64,000 bases of DNA from Marinobacter salarius. Its GTDB lineage: Bacteria > Pseudomonadota > Gammaproteobacteria > Pseudomonadales > Oleiphilaceae. Positions 39,044 through 48,995 of this stretch are shown here, one piece after another. Positions within the stretch are counted from its first letter, which is position 1. The number at the start of each line of letters is the position of its first letter. The notes beneath the pieces are model-generated. The model was not told where the DNA came from. It made no database searches and saw nothing but the letters and a program-made list of their open reading frames with translations. Made by a program: the position numbers and the translations under genes. The stretch is taken from positions 2,976,001-3,040,000 of the forward strand of contig CP007152.1 in assembly GCA_000831005.1 (NCBI GenBank), read 5' to 3'.

Positions 39044-40234
39044 ATGACTGACACAGTTCGTATTGGTACTCCGCTGAAAGGAAATGCTTTCAGGGTTCTC
39101 TTTTGTGGCTCGGGAGAGCTGGGCAAGGAAGTTGTGATTGAACTCCAGCGCTTTGGCGTGGAAGTTATCGCAGTTGACCGTTACGCCAACGCCCCGGCCA
39201 TGCAGGTGGCCCATCGGAGTCACGTTGTCGATATGCTCGATGGCGCTGCCTTACGCAGAATTATTGAGGCGGAAAAGCCAAACCTCATCGTGCCGGAAAT
39301 TGAGGCGATTGCCACGCCGGAGCTGGTAAAGCTCGAGCAGGAAGGCTATCGGGTGATTCCCACCGCAAGAGCCGTCAATCTCACCATGAACCGGGAAGGT
39401 ATCCGTCGCCTGGCCGCCGAAGAGCTCGGGCTTGCAACGTCGCCCTATCGATTTGTCGAGTCGAAAGAGGAGTATCTTGCGGCCGTCGAAGCCATCGGAA
39501 TGCCTCTGGTGGTGAAGCCCGTTATGAGTTCCTCAGGAAAAGGGCAGAGCACGGTCAAGTCCGCCGATGATATTGAGGCCGCCTGGGATTATGCCCAGAC
39601 CGGTGGTCGAGCCGGCAAGGGCAGGGTGATTGTCGAAGGGTTTGTGGATTTTGACTACGAAATTACCTTGCTGACCGTGAAGCACCGCGACGGTATTTCA
39701 TTCTGTGATCCTATTGGGCACCATCAGGAAGACGGCGATTACCGTGAATCCTGGCAGCCGCAACCAATGAGTGACAAGGCGCTGGCCCGTTCCCGGGAAA
39801 TCGCGGAAGCGGTTGCCAGCAATCTGGGTGGCTATGGTGTCTACGGTGTGGAATTGTTTGTGAAAGGCGATGACGTATGGTTTTCAGAAGTGTCGCCACG
39901 CCCTCACGACACGGGGTTGGTGACACTGGTTTCCCAGGACCTGTCTGAGTTCGCCTTGCACGCCCGTGCCATCCTCGGGTTGCCGATACCGGCGATCCGC
40001 CAACAGGGCCCCTCAGCCTCCGCAGTGATATTGCCGGAGGGTGATTCGGATGCGGTTGCCTATACCGGGCTTGAAAAAGCGTTGGCTCAACCTGACATCT
40101 TTATCAGGCTCTTTGGGAAACCTGAACTGAAGGGGCGGCGGAGAATGGGGGTCGCGCTTGCGTCCGGTAGCTCGATTGACGAGGCCAGGGAGAAAGCAAC
40201 CCAGGCTGCGGCCGCTGTGAAAACCGAGCTTTGA
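39044..40234 (+). CDS. purT: Formate-dependent phosphoribosylglycinamide formyltransferase
   Basis: ATP-grasp enzyme making formyl-GAR from formate in purine synthesis, 396 residues, intact. Motifs are [64 protein letters not shown] and [14 protein letters not shown]. The start is supported by the nearby GAAAGGCAG. It is an oxygen-independent and folate-independent alternative to PurN. Confidence 0.94.
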   Translation: MTDTVRIGTPLKGNAFRVLFCGSGELGKEVVIELQRFGVEVIAVDRYANAPAMQVAHRSHVVDMLDGAALRRIIEAEKPNLIVPEIEAIATPELVKLEQEGYRVIPTARAVNLTMNREGIRRLAAEELGLATSPYRFVESKEEYLAAVEAIGMPLVVKPVMSSSGKGQSTVKSADDIEAAWDYAQTGGRAGKGRVIVEGFVDFDYEITLLTVKHRDGISFCDPIGHHQEDGDYRESWQPQPMSDKALARSREIAEAVASNLGGYGVYGVELFVKGDDVWFSEVSPRPHDTGLVTLVSQDLSEFALHARAILGLPIPAIRQQGPSASAVILPEGDSDAVAYTGLEKALAQPDIFIRLFGKPELKGRRRMGVALASGSSIDEAREKATQAAAAVKTEL

Positions 40235-40275
40235 CGATAAATCGTCAGGTTTCCTGAAAAAGTTATAACGAACCG

Positions 40276-40303
40276 TTGACAGTCGGAGTGAGCTCTGTAG
40301 AAT
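40276..40303 (+). promoter_or_regulatory. Near-consensus sigma-70 promoter with no gene downstream
   Basis: TTGACA at 40276-40281 and TAGAAT at 40298-40303 are separated by 16 bp, followed by ACGCATC. The pattern resembles the strong promoters of stable RNA genes in related bacteria. It points into the 315-bp inverted-repeat element, and no tRNA, rRNA or protein gene follows on this strand. Confidence 0.5.
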
Positions 40304-40393
40304 ACGCATCTCTTTCGAGGGGCACGCCGCTGAGGCGGGCCGGAAATTGAAAGACAACCGTTTGAATTAAGGGGGCTCTACTCACATTCTTTT

Positions 40394-40708
40394 GTAGCCT
40401 GAGGTTTTGCGGGCGGATACGGGGGTGGGGTATTTTTTCTTCTGGAAAAAGAACTCGCTTTGCTCAGACATCTTTTTCCTTACCAGAAAAAATACCCCCA
40501 CCCCCCTATCGACGTGCAGCTCAGGAATATCCAGAACCTTTCCAGTCGCTTTTTCTCTCTTCGCGCTTCGCGAACCCTCCGTGGTCAGCTCGGCGCGGGG
40601 TGGTATCTGGATTTTTCGCCAGAAAAAGATGTCCGAGCGAAGCGAGTTCTTTTTCAAGAAAAATACAGATGCCACCCCGCAAGCCCGCCCCCAAAACCAT
40701 CAGGCTAC
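40394..40708. repeat. Double-hairpin inverted-repeat element (MITE/REP-like)
   Basis: The ends are inverted repeats: GTAGCCTGAGGTTTTGCGGG from 40394 and, on the other strand, GTAGCCTGATGGTTTTGGGG ending at 40708. Inside are two long stem-loops. The first pairs 40421-40445 with 40483-40506; the second pairs 40595-40617 with about 40658-40680. Both contain the same core in opposite orientation, GAACTCGCTTYGCTCRGACA flanked by A5/T5 runs (about 40451-40470 and 40631-40650). There is no coding capacity. The right end supplies the stop codon of ilvM. It looks like a small non-autonomous mobile element or paired REP-like repeat. Confidence 0.75.
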
Positions 40709-41013
40709 GAAAGAGAAAGCAACTCCCAAAGCGTCCAGGCAGTCTGAACCCGAACCCCCGAACCCTGACCAAGGGCAACTTCCGCCACCGTATGCAATTT
40801 CTCCAGTTGCGACTGGAGCATGGCAATCGGCCGGGTTCCCTCCAGGGTCAGGGTGATATCGAGATGCTCCCCGGCGGATTCCACCGCCATCGTTGCAATC
40901 CGGAAACCGCGAATACGGACTACCTGGCAAAGGCGCTCCAGGGCGGCCGCTTCCTGCGACATGCGGCAGTTGATCTTATAGCTCGGTGTTGAGGACTGGC
41001 TTTGCGGTTTCAT
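40705..41013 (-). CDS. ilvM: Acetolactate synthase small regulatory subunit, IlvM-type
   Basis: A 102-residue ACT-domain subunit with LERLCQVVRIRGFRIATMAV and LDITLTLEGTRPIAMLQSQL, the IlvM pattern, which is shorter than IlvN/IlvH. It activates and stabilises the catalytic subunit; IlvGM-type enzymes are often insensitive to valine. The start overlaps the ilvG stop (ATGA). The stop TAG at 40705-40707 lies inside the terminal repeat of the adjacent element, so the last residues may have been altered by its insertion. Confidence 0.85.
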   Translation of the reverse strand: MKPQSQSSTPSYKINCRMSQEAAALERLCQVVRIRGFRIATMAVESAGEHLDITLTLEGTRPIAMLQSQLEKLHTVAEVALGQGSGVRVQTAWTLWELLSLS

Positions 41014-42704
41014 GCAACGTGTTCCTTTTTGTTGGTGCGTCGGGTTTCGTCGATCATTTCGCGGTTGCTGGCGCCGGGTTTGACGATGGGCCAGACGTTC
41101 TCCTCACGGCTGATGGCCACATGCAGCAGCATCGGGCCGTTGTAGGCCAGGATGGTTTCGATGCCACGGCGGATCTGGTCAGTGCGGCTGATGTGCAACG
41201 CCGGGATGTCGAAGGCGCGGGCCATGGCGACGAAGTCCGGGTTGTCGTCCAGGTTGATCTGGCTTTCACGATTGCCGTAGAACAGTTCCTGTTGCTGGCG
41301 CACCATGCCCAGGCACTGGTTGTCCATGACGATCAGTTTTACCGGCAGGTTATAGCGGCGGATAGTGGCCAGTTCCTGGGCGTTCATCATGAACGAGCCA
41401 TCGCCCGTCACGTTGATCACCGTACTATTGCGGTCGGAAAACTGGGCACCGATGGCAGCGGGCAGGCCAAAGCCCATGGTGCCCAGGCCGCCACTGGTGA
41501 GGTGGTGGCGAGGGTGGTCAAAGTCGTAGTGCTGGGCTACCCACATCTGGTGCTGGCCGACGTCACAGGCGATAACGGTATCATCCGGGGCAATTCGGGA
41601 GAGCTGGCGAACAAAGGCCGGGCCGGTGATCGGCGCCAAAGGTTCTTCGTTGTCGGCGGCATGGAAGCCGCCGGTGGTGTACCAGGTTCGGCACTGTTTC
41701 TGCCAGTCGCCAATGTCCAGCGGCTTGTCCTGTAAGGCGTTGGTCAGTGTTTCGAGAATGTCATTCAGGTCCCCCCGAATAGCCAGCTCGGTCGGGCGCA
41801 GTTTGTTGATCTCGGCGGCGTCGGCGTCAATGTGAATCATCTTTGCATTGGGGGCGAAGCCATCCAGGCTGCCGGTGGCGCGGTCATCCAGGCGGGCACC
41901 GATAACCAGCAACAGGTCGCATTCATCCACGGCTTTATTGGCCGCCCGGGAGCCGTGCATGCCCAGCATGCCCAGGTTGTAAGGGTTGTGTTTTCCCGGG
42001 TTGCCGATACCTTTGAGCGTTACCACCGCTGGCAGGGCGGCGGATTCAGCAAACGTGCGAAAGCGATCTTCAGCGTGTGCCAGGCTGATGCCACCACCGC
42101 TGTAGAGTATGGGTTTGCGGGCCGCCCGCAGCATCGTGAGCGCTTCGGCCAGGTCTGGGAAGCTGATCTCCCGTGGCTCGGACCGGGGGAAGGGAGCATC
42201 GCTGACATCAGCCAGCAGCAGGTCCTTGGGTATATCAATCCACACCGGCCCCGGCCGCCCACTTTGAGCCAGTTCCATCGCCTCTTCCATGATCGCGGGC
42301 AGGCTGTCTGCGTCGTCAACCAGATAGCTGTGTTTAACGATGCCCAGCGTCATGCCCAATACGTCGGTTTCCTGGAAGGCGTCGGTACCGATCAATCCCG
42401 AGGGCACCTGGCCGGTGATGACCAGCATGGGGATGGAGTCCCGGTGAGCGTTGGCAACGCCGGTGATCAGGTTGGTGGCGCCGGGGCCTGAGGTGGCAAT
42501 ACATACACCGAGCTTACCGCTTGCGCGGGCGTAACCGTCGGCGGCCAGGGCGCAGGCCTGTTCGTGGCGGCACAGCACGTGTTCCACACCGACATCGTCC
42601 ACCAGCGCATCGTATAGCGGCATGATGCAGCCGCCCGGATACCCGAAAACCGTGCTGATGCTGTGGCGGTGGAACGCGTCAAGAATGTGCTGTGCGCCGT
42701 TCAT
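41010..42704 (-). CDS. ilvG: Acetolactate synthase large subunit, IlvG-type
   Basis: Thiamine-diphosphate enzyme for the first common step of branched-chain amino-acid synthesis. It has the N-terminal FGYPGGCIMPLYDAL, the catalytic Glu in CRHEQACALAADGYARA, GPGATNLITGVANAH and the cofactor site GDGSFMMNAQELATIRRY. The frame is intact. The start at 42704 was chosen because AAGGAATAACAACC precedes it and the terminator of the leader lies just upstream. It is controlled by an attenuator (see 42730-42883). Confidence 0.93.
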   Translation of the reverse strand: MNGAQHILDAFHRHSISTVFGYPGGCIMPLYDALVDDVGVEHVLCRHEQACALAADGYARASGKLGVCIATSGPGATNLITGVANAHRDSIPMLVITGQVPSGLIGTDAFQETDVLGMTLGIVKHSYLVDDADSLPAIMEEAMELAQSGRPGPVWIDIPKDLLLADVSDAPFPRSEPREISFPDLAEALTMLRAARKPILYSGGGISLAHAEDRFRTFAESAALPAVVTLKGIGNPGKHNPYNLGMLGMHGSRAANKAVDECDLLLVIGARLDDRATGSLDGFAPNAKMIHIDADAAEINKLRPTELAIRGDLNDILETLTNALQDKPLDIGDWQKQCRTWYTTGGFHAADNEEPLAPITGPAFVRQLSRIAPDDTVIACDVGQHQMWVAQHYDFDHPRHHLTSGGLGTMGFGLPAAIGAQFSDRNSTVINVTGDGSFMMNAQELATIRRYNLPVKLIVMDNQCLGMVRQQQELFYGNRESQINLDDNPDFVAMARAFDIPALHISRTDQIRRGIETILAYNGPMLLHVAISREENVWPIVKPGASNREMIDETRRTNKKEHVA

Positions 42705-42729
42705 GGTTGTTATTCCTTTTTCCTGATGC

Positions 42730-42768
42730 AAAAAAAAGCCCCCGGGACCTTTCGGTGCCGGGGGCTTT
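42730..42768 (-). terminator. Attenuator terminator of ilvGM
   Basis: On the minus strand, AAAGCCCCCGG and CCGGGGGCTTT pair around a short loop, with an inner ACC/GGT pairing. A run of eight T residues follows at 42737-42730. It ends about 26 nt before the ilvG start codon, so transcription must pass it to express the operon. Its upstream arm can instead pair with 42815-42825 inside the leader ORF. Confidence 0.85.
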
Positions 42769-42790
42769 CGTGTGTTTGTCGAGTCTGTTT

Positions 42791-42883
42791 CTATCTCACC
42801 CGCTTGTCCACGCAGAAGCCCCCGGACGGTACCACGACCACCAGGACTAGCTTCACAAGGACAACCACTGCGTTGAGATTCAT
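42791..42883 (-). CDS. ilvL: ilv operon leader peptide
   Basis: A 30-codon ORF starting with ATG at 42883 and ending with TAG at 42791. It holds eleven Val and four Leu codons. The Val-rich run AVVVLVKLVLVVVVP occupies codons 5-19 and is followed by GGFCVDKRVR. The peptide end covers the segment that would form the antiterminator, so ribosome stalling at Val codons would allow read-through. This is the classic layout of branched-chain amino-acid attenuation. No strong ribosome site is visible upstream. There are no Ile codons, unlike the enteric leader. Confidence 0.82.
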   Translation of the reverse strand: MNLNAVVVLVKLVLVVVVPSGGFCVDKRVR

Positions 42884-43031
42884 AAAATCAGTATCTGCTC
42901 TGAATCTGAGAGAAGTTTATGTGTAGAATCTACCCCACGAAAACAACCGGATGCAACCGTTTTCTGACAGTTTCTAAAACGACTGCCTGGACTGTAAACC
43001 GACATCACCCGAATTTAACTGCGAGCGATCA

Positions 43032-44114
43032 ATGACCAAAGCAAAACTGGGATCTATCGGATTGTCCTTTCTGGTACTGGCTTTATTGGTGGTATGGATG
43101 GCAACCGGTGACGTCAAGGAAGCGCGGGACGAGGCGCCAGAGGACACACCTGAGGAGTCGGTCAGCGCGCCCTCCGTCCAGGTGGATGTGTTGCGTACAA
43201 GGCTTTACGAGCCCGGGTTAATGCTGCAGGGGCAGTTGGAGCCCTGGCGAACCGTGTCAGTTGGCGCTCGGGTAGCCGGCACGGTAGAAGAGCTGATGGT
43301 GGAGCAGGGTGACCAGGTTGAGGCGGGGGATGTCCTGCTTCGACTCTCCGAGGATGGGCGACGTACCTCGGTAGAACAATGGCAGTCGCGCATTCGCAAA
43401 TTGGAAGCCGATTTATCGGCTGCCCAGAAGCTCCGATCCCGGAATCTCACCTCCGAATCCGAAGTGTTGACCCTGCAAAGTGATCTGTCTGCGGCGAGAG
43501 CTGAGCTCACTCAGGCACGTCTTGCTGTTGACAACCTGGAGCCACGAGCGCCTTTTGATGGAACGGTGAATCGACGGGATGTCGACCTTGGTGATCTGGT
43601 CCAGGTCGGGTCACCACTGTTGGAGCTGGTGCGCGTTGATCGGCTGAAAGCGACGGGGCAAATCCCGCAGCAGTCAGTGAGCGCCGTCGAAGAAGGGCAG
43701 GCCGTAACCATTCGCACGTTGGATGGCGACAGCCTGGAAGGCGTGGTGAATTTCGTGGCCAGTGCCGCAGACCCGGACACCCGTAGCTTCCCGGTGGAGG
43801 TGTCCATAGACAACCCGGAACGTAAGCGGGTTGCCGGCGGTAGTGCCACGCTGCGCATTGCGCTGCCGGAAGTGGAGGCGATGTTCATTTCGCCGGCCTA
43901 TCTCAGTCTTGGGGATGATGGCCGGCCCGGTGTTCGCTATGTGGGCGACAATAACGAAGTGGTGTTTACCACGGTCAAACTCCTGAACGTCACCACGGAT
44001 GGCGCCTGGGTCACTGGCCTGCCGGATGAAATTCGGTTGATTACCCGGGGCGCGGGTTTTGTATCCATCGGGCAGCAGGTACGCCCGGTTGATCGTGATT
44101 CGGACCGGGGCTAA
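43032..44114 (+). CDS. RND efflux membrane-fusion (adaptor) protein
   Basis: Inner-membrane-anchored periplasmic adaptor, 360 residues. An N-terminal hydrophobic segment (IGLSFLVLALLVVWMATG) is followed by an acidic linker. Then come the lipoyl half-motifs (SVGARVAGTVEELMVEQGDQ, PRAPFDGTVNRRDVDLGDLV), a helical hairpin at about residues 120-165 and beta-barrel domains. It pairs with the RND pump 5 nt downstream. No outer-membrane channel gene is in the cluster. It is divergent from ilvL, sharing a 148-bp intergenic region. Confidence 0.88.
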   Translation: MTKAKLGSIGLSFLVLALLVVWMATGDVKEARDEAPEDTPEESVSAPSVQVDVLRTRLYEPGLMLQGQLEPWRTVSVGARVAGTVEELMVEQGDQVEAGDVLLRLSEDGRRTSVEQWQSRIRKLEADLSAAQKLRSRNLTSESEVLTLQSDLSAARAELTQARLAVDNLEPRAPFDGTVNRRDVDLGDLVQVGSPLLELVRVDRLKATGQIPQQSVSAVEEGQAVTIRTLDGDSLEGVVNFVASAADPDTRSFPVEVSIDNPERKRVAGGSATLRIALPEVEAMFISPAYLSLGDDGRPGVRYVGDNNEVVFTTVKLLNVTTDGAWVTGLPDEIRLITRGAGFVSIGQQVRPVDRDSDRG

Positions 44115-44119
44115 CCGAT

Positions 44120-47100
44120 ATGCGAACCTTGATTTTCGCCGCTCTCGACCGCAGCCGGACCACACTGCTGACACTGGCTTTCCTGATCCTGGGTGGTGTT
44201 GCGGCTTTTCAGACCATCCCCAAAGAAGCGAACCCGGACATCACCATTCCCATGATCTATGTGTCAATGACACTGGAGGGAATCAGCCCGGAAGACGGTG
44301 AGCGCTTGCTTATCCGGCCCATGGAGCAGGAATTGCGTTCCCTCGAGGGCGTCAAGGAAATGCGTGGTACGGCTTCCGAGGGTCACGCCTCGGTGATGCT
44401 GGAATTCGACGCCGGGTTTGATCCGGACATCGCGCTTCAGGATGTGAGGGAAAAGGTTGATACCGCCCGCAGCAAGCTGCCTCAGGAAGCTGACGAACCA
44501 AGGGTCAATGAAATTAACGTGGCGCTGTTTCCGGTCATGTCGGTTGGCCTCTCCGGGCCTCTTTCCGAACGCGAGCTGGTCACTATTGCCCGGCGTTTGC
44601 AGGATGCCATCGAAGGCATTCCGGAAGTGCTGGAAGTGGACATTGGTGGTGACAGGGAAGACCTCCTGGAGATCGTTGTCGATCCCCAGGTGCTTGAAAG
44701 CTATGGCGTCGACTTTGATCAGTTGGCGACGTTGGTCACTCGCAACAATCAATTGGTTGCTGCCGGAAGCCTGGATACCGGTGCCGGTCGCATGACCATG
44801 AAGGTTCCGGGCGTTATTGAATCCGTGGAGGATGTTATGGCCATGCCGGTCAAGGTAGGCGGCGACACCGTAGTGACCTTTGGCGACGTGGCTATGCTTC
44901 AGCGAACCTTCAAAGACCCGCGAGGGTTCGCCAGGATCAACGGTGAGCCGGCGCTGGTGCTGGAAATCTCCAAGAGGACCGGTGCCAACATCATCGAAAC
45001 CGTGGAAAAGGTGAAGGCGCTGATTGAACGTGCCGGGCCGCAACTGCCAGACGAGCTCGAGGTTCGCTATATCATGGACCAGTCTGGTGAAGTCCGGGAC
45101 ATCCTTAGTGATCTGCTCAACAATGTGCTGACGGCCATCGTGCTGGTGATCGTCCTGATCATTGCCGCCATGGGTCCCCGTTCTGCGCTTTTGGTGGGGC
45201 TTACCATTCCCGGTGCGTTCCTGACCGGTATCCTGGTGATCTGGGGAATGGGTTTTACCCTTAATATTGTGGTTCTGTTCAGCCTCATACTGGTGGCTGG
45301 CATGCTGGTGGATGGGGCCATCGTGGTGTCGGAGCTTGCCGACAGGAACCTCTCCGAGGGCCAGAACGTAAAGTCTGCATGGGGCGAGGCGGCCAGCCGC
45401 ATGGCCTGGCCCATCATCGCGTCAACCGCCACCACGCTGGCGGTATTCATCCCGCTGTTGTTCTGGCCGGGCGTGGTCGGCGAGTTCATGAGCTTTTTGC
45501 CCACCACCGTTATCATCTGTCTGACCGCCTCGTTGGCCATGGCTCTCGTATTTTTGCCGGTCCTTGGCAGCATCAGTGGCGGAAAACGCCGTCCCCAGTC
45601 AGCAATCAGTGGCCGCATGACGGACGTCTATCGTGGCGTTCTCGGGCGATTGTTGGCAAAGCCCGGTTTTACACTTCTTGGCGTGCTTGGCGTCGTTGTG
45701 GTCATCTATGCGGCTTATGGCAAGTTCAACCATGGTGTTGAATTTTTCCCGAGCGTGGAGCCGGATTCAGCGCAGGTACATGTCAGGGCCAGAGGGGATC
45801 TGTCGGTGCAGGAGCGCGATGCCATCGTTCGGCAGGTCGAGCAGCGTTTACAGGGAATGCCTGAGGTGAAAGCCCTCTATGCCCGCTCAATGGTCAGCCC
45901 CGGAAACCAGATGGCGCCGGACGTCATCGGTGTGCTGCAGTTCCAGTTCACGGACTGGTTTGAGCGACGGCCAGCGACACAGATACTGGAAGATTTCCGT
46001 TCACTCACTGCGGACATTCCCGGCATTGAACTGGAGTTTCGCAAGCAAGAGGGTGGTCCTGCGGATGGCAAGCCCATTGAGCTTATGGTCAGCAGTATGG
46101 ACAGCGACCAACTGGAACGGTATGTCGCTCTTGTCCGGGAACGGATGTCTGGCATCGATGGCTTTGTGGATGTCGAAGACGACCGCAGCCTTCCGGGCAT
46201 CGAATGGCGCCTGAACGTTGACCGCTCAGCCGCCGCCCGATTTGGCTCTGACGTGCTCAGCGTTGGCAGTGCGGTGCGACTGATTACCAACGGACTGGTG
46301 CTCGCCACCTATCGTCCTGAGGACGTGCGCGACGAAGTCGATATCGCCGTGAGAGTGCCTAATAACTGGCGGGAGCTGGATCAGTTCCAGCGCCAGACGA
46401 TTAACACCAGCCGTGGGCAGGTACCGCTCTCGGAGTTTGTTGAGTTGGCACCTGGTGACAAGATTGGCAGCATTACCCGCGTGGACGGACAGCGCACCAT
46501 TACGATCAAGTCCGAGATAGAGCCGGGTCGCCGTGCGGACGAACTGCTGATGGAGTTGCAGCAGCAAATGCCTGAAACGCCCGAGGGTGTTTCCGTCCGA
46601 TTTGCCGGCGAGAATGAGGACCAGGAACAAGCCTCGAATTTCCTGGCATCGGCGTTTCTGGTCGCGATTGCCTGATGCTGTTGATCCTGGTGACCCAGTT
46701 CAATTCGCTCTACCAGACCATGCTCATTCTATCGGCCATTGTGCTTTCCACAGCGGGCGTATTGCTTGGCCTGCTGCTCAACGGGCAGTCGTTCGGAATC
46801 GTAATGGTGGGCATGGGCATCATTGCCCTGGCGGGCATCGTGGTGAACAACAACATCATTCTGATCGACACCTACAACCAGATGCGAAAAAGCGGTATGG
46901 CGGCATTTGAGGCCGCATTGGAGACCGGATGCCTGCGCCTGCGACCGGTATTGCTGACGGCCATCACCACCATACTCGGGCTGATGCCAATGGTGCTCGG
47001 GGTAAATGTGGATCTCCTGACCCCGTCTTTGGGCATCGGTGCTCCGTCCACGCAGTGGTGGACCCAGCTATCCAGTGCTATTGCCGGCGGGTTGGCGTTT

Positions 47101-47190
47101 GCAACGGTGCTCACGCTGTTGCTGACCCCGGCGCTGCTGGTTTTGGGTGACAAGACCGGCCAACGGGTACGTGGGTTTGTAAACCGATAG
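44120..47190 (+). CDS. RND-family efflux pump (one frame break)
   Basis: Proton-driven inner-membrane transporter, about 1023 residues. It has an N-terminal membrane segment (LLTLAFLILGGVAAFQTIPK) and EANPDITIPMIYVSMTLEGI. Porter domains follow, then membrane blocks including LILVAGMLVDGAIVVSELAD with the conserved Asp and LAGIVVNNNIILIDTYNQM in the second half. The frame breaks near 46668-46672; one C gives LVAIALMLLILVTQFNSLYQ. The substrate is unknown; it resembles the AcrB/MdtB-like HAE-1 group with a short linker between halves. A large hairpin overlaps its stop. Confidence 0.9.
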
Positions 47191-47219
47191 TGGTGTGGTT
47201 TACAAACCGCGTTGGCCGG
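47156..47219. terminator. Long hairpin between convergent RND and chemoreceptor genes
   Basis: The outer arms CCGGCCAACG (47156-47165) and CGTTGGCCGG (47210-47219) enclose the inner arms GGTTTGTAAACC (47174-47185) and GGTTTACAAACC (47197-47208). It spans the RND stop codon and ends 21 nt before the chemoreceptor stop. There is no T run, but the position suits a bidirectional barrier. Confidence 0.55.
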
Positions 47220-47239
47220 GTGGGCCGTGTGGAGGGAGA

Positions 47240-48865
47240 TTAGCGTCGAATGCGGCTTGATAAGTCCCGTGCCGCCTTCGCCATGCTTTCAAGCTTTGGA
47301 ACCATGGTGAGGTTTTCCTCTGCAGCGCGGTTCATCGTTTCGGATATCTCTGCAACTTCGGTCACGTTACGATTAATTTCCTCGCTGACGCTGGTTTGCT
47401 CTTCGGCCGCCGTTGCCACTTGAGTGGTTGCGTCATTCACGCTGCCCATGCGGCGATTGATCTCGCCCAATGTCTGCCTGACCGCCTCCACCGACTGCCC
47501 GCTCTCCTGAGTGACAATCTCGCTTGCCTGCATATATTCAGAGGCGTCTCTGGACCCGGTGGCTATGGTGTCGATGATTCGGTCGATCTCCACGGTGGCT
47601 TCCTGGGTCTTGGCTGCCAGATTCCTGACTTCGTCCGCGACTACGGCGAACCCTCGGCCCGCCTCTCCAGCGCGGGCTGCCTCTATGGCGGCGTTTAGTG
47701 CCAGCAGGTTGGTCTGGTCCGCGATTTCGCGGATGACTTTCATTACGTCGCCAACCTTCTTGCCGTCGGAAGTGAGCTGATTGACGGTTCGTGACGAGGT
47801 CTGAATCTGGTCAGCGAGTCGATTCATGCTGTCCACTGCGGCGTGGATCTGCTTGTCAGCTTCGCCCGTCTGGCCGGATGTTTCCTGCACTTGGTTCGCA
47901 ACTGCCGCGGCGTGTTGTGCGACATCCTGAGCGGTTGCCGACATCTCGTTCATGGCCGTTGCGATCTGGTCAATCCGTTGATGGGCAAGTTCGGATTGGG
48001 ATGAGACTTTGCCGGCATTGTCCCGGATCATTGAGCCCGTGAGTTCGAGTTCGCGAGCATTTTCTTCCATCAATTCGCCGGTTTCCGAGAGAAAGCCGTG
48101 TAGCTTGCGGGCGCTATCAGCGAGTCGACCCAATTCATCCTGACGGATTAGAGTTGCGGGATCAGACAGGTCACCTTCCCCCAGTTTGTGCATTTGGCCA
48201 ATCAGTGTTTGCGTCGGTCGGACGACGGAACGAACCAGGACAATGACGCAAGCGATCGTTCCCAGAAACACTGCGAGTAGCATCAGGCCACCGACGCGCC
48301 AGGTGCTCGTAGTGACGGATTCGTTCAGGGCCGCGGCCTCGGCCACACCCTGTTTACGAATGAGTGCGGAAGCTTCTTCAATCAGCCTTGATGGTTCCCG
48401 ATCGATGCCGCTGACGGCCCGATCGCCTTCGCCGTGCTGGTAGCCTGATGCCACAAAGTCGGCGAACCCGGTCCGGTAAGCTTCACCCATCTTCTGGTGG
48501 GAGCGCTGGAACTGACTCATCAGTGCGCGGGCCTGATCATCTTCCAGCCTTGGGATAAGACTATCCAACTTCTGCTGGATGAGGGCTTCCTGTTCCTGGA
48601 ACTGGGTCCAGTACTTTTTACGCTGACCGGCATCCGAGCCGCGAATCAATACGTTTTTCCATTCCTGGACCTGGGTCTTGAAATCACTGAGGATATCCTG
48701 CGCCTCCAGTGCCCTGACCATTTGTTGGCTGGCCAGCCGGTGATAGTCGTTCTTAGCCTGGAGCGAGTAGTTGAAGTAGTAGCCGGCAACCAGTATGACG
48801 ACCAAGTTTGCGGCAATGACAACGCTCAGCACACGAATGAGAATGCTTCGGGAATACCAATTCAT
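47240..48865 (-). CDS. Methyl-accepting chemotaxis protein
   Basis: Transmembrane chemoreceptor, 541 residues. TM1 is near residues 8-30 ([20 protein letters not shown]), followed by a helical periplasmic sensor of about 160 residues. TM2 is near 190-212 ([20 protein letters not shown]), and then a HAMP domain and a long cytoplasmic coiled coil follow. The signalling tip is the highly conserved [21 protein letters not shown]. The ligand is unknown. It is separated by 130 nt from the GGDEF-EAL gene upstream on the same strand. Confidence 0.92.
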   Translation of the reverse strand: MNWYSRSILIRVLSVVIAANLVVILVAGYYFNYSLQAKNDYHRLASQQMVRALEAQDILSDFKTQVQEWKNVLIRGSDAGQRKKYWTQFQEQEALIQQKLDSLIPRLEDDQARALMSQFQRSHQKMGEAYRTGFADFVASGYQHGEGDRAVSGIDREPSRLIEEASALIRKQGVAEAAALNESVTTSTWRVGGLMLLAVFLGTIACVIVLVRSVVRPTQTLIGQMHKLGEGDLSDPATLIRQDELGRLADSARKLHGFLSETGELMEENARELELTGSMIRDNAGKVSSQSELAHQRIDQIATAMNEMSATAQDVAQHAAAVANQVQETSGQTGEADKQIHAAVDSMNRLADQIQTSSRTVNQLTSDGKKVGDVMKVIREIADQTNLLALNAAIEAARAGEAGRGFAVVADEVRNLAAKTQEATVEIDRIIDTIATGSRDASEYMQASEIVTQESGQSVEAVRQTLGEINRRMGSVNDATTQVATAAEEQTSVSEEINRNVTEVAEISETMNRAAEENLTMVPKLESMAKAARDLSSRIRR

Positions 48866-48995
48866 AGTATGGGGCCTGTTTCTAGCTTGAGCTTTCGTTC
48901 AGGCGTAGTAAAGCGTGATTTTTTGTTATATGCACTAGGATACGGCGGGTGTCACAAAAGTTTCATATTATCGATCAGGAACAGCAACTGGTGAT

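Noticed and set aside
40394..40708. CRISPR array
   Set aside because: Repeats are inverted rather than direct and there are no evenly sized spacers; no cas genes occur.
40310..40720. rRNA or tRNA gene behind the strong promoter
   Set aside because: No cloverleaf, no CCA end and no 16S-like sequence could be found; the segment consists of the hairpin element.
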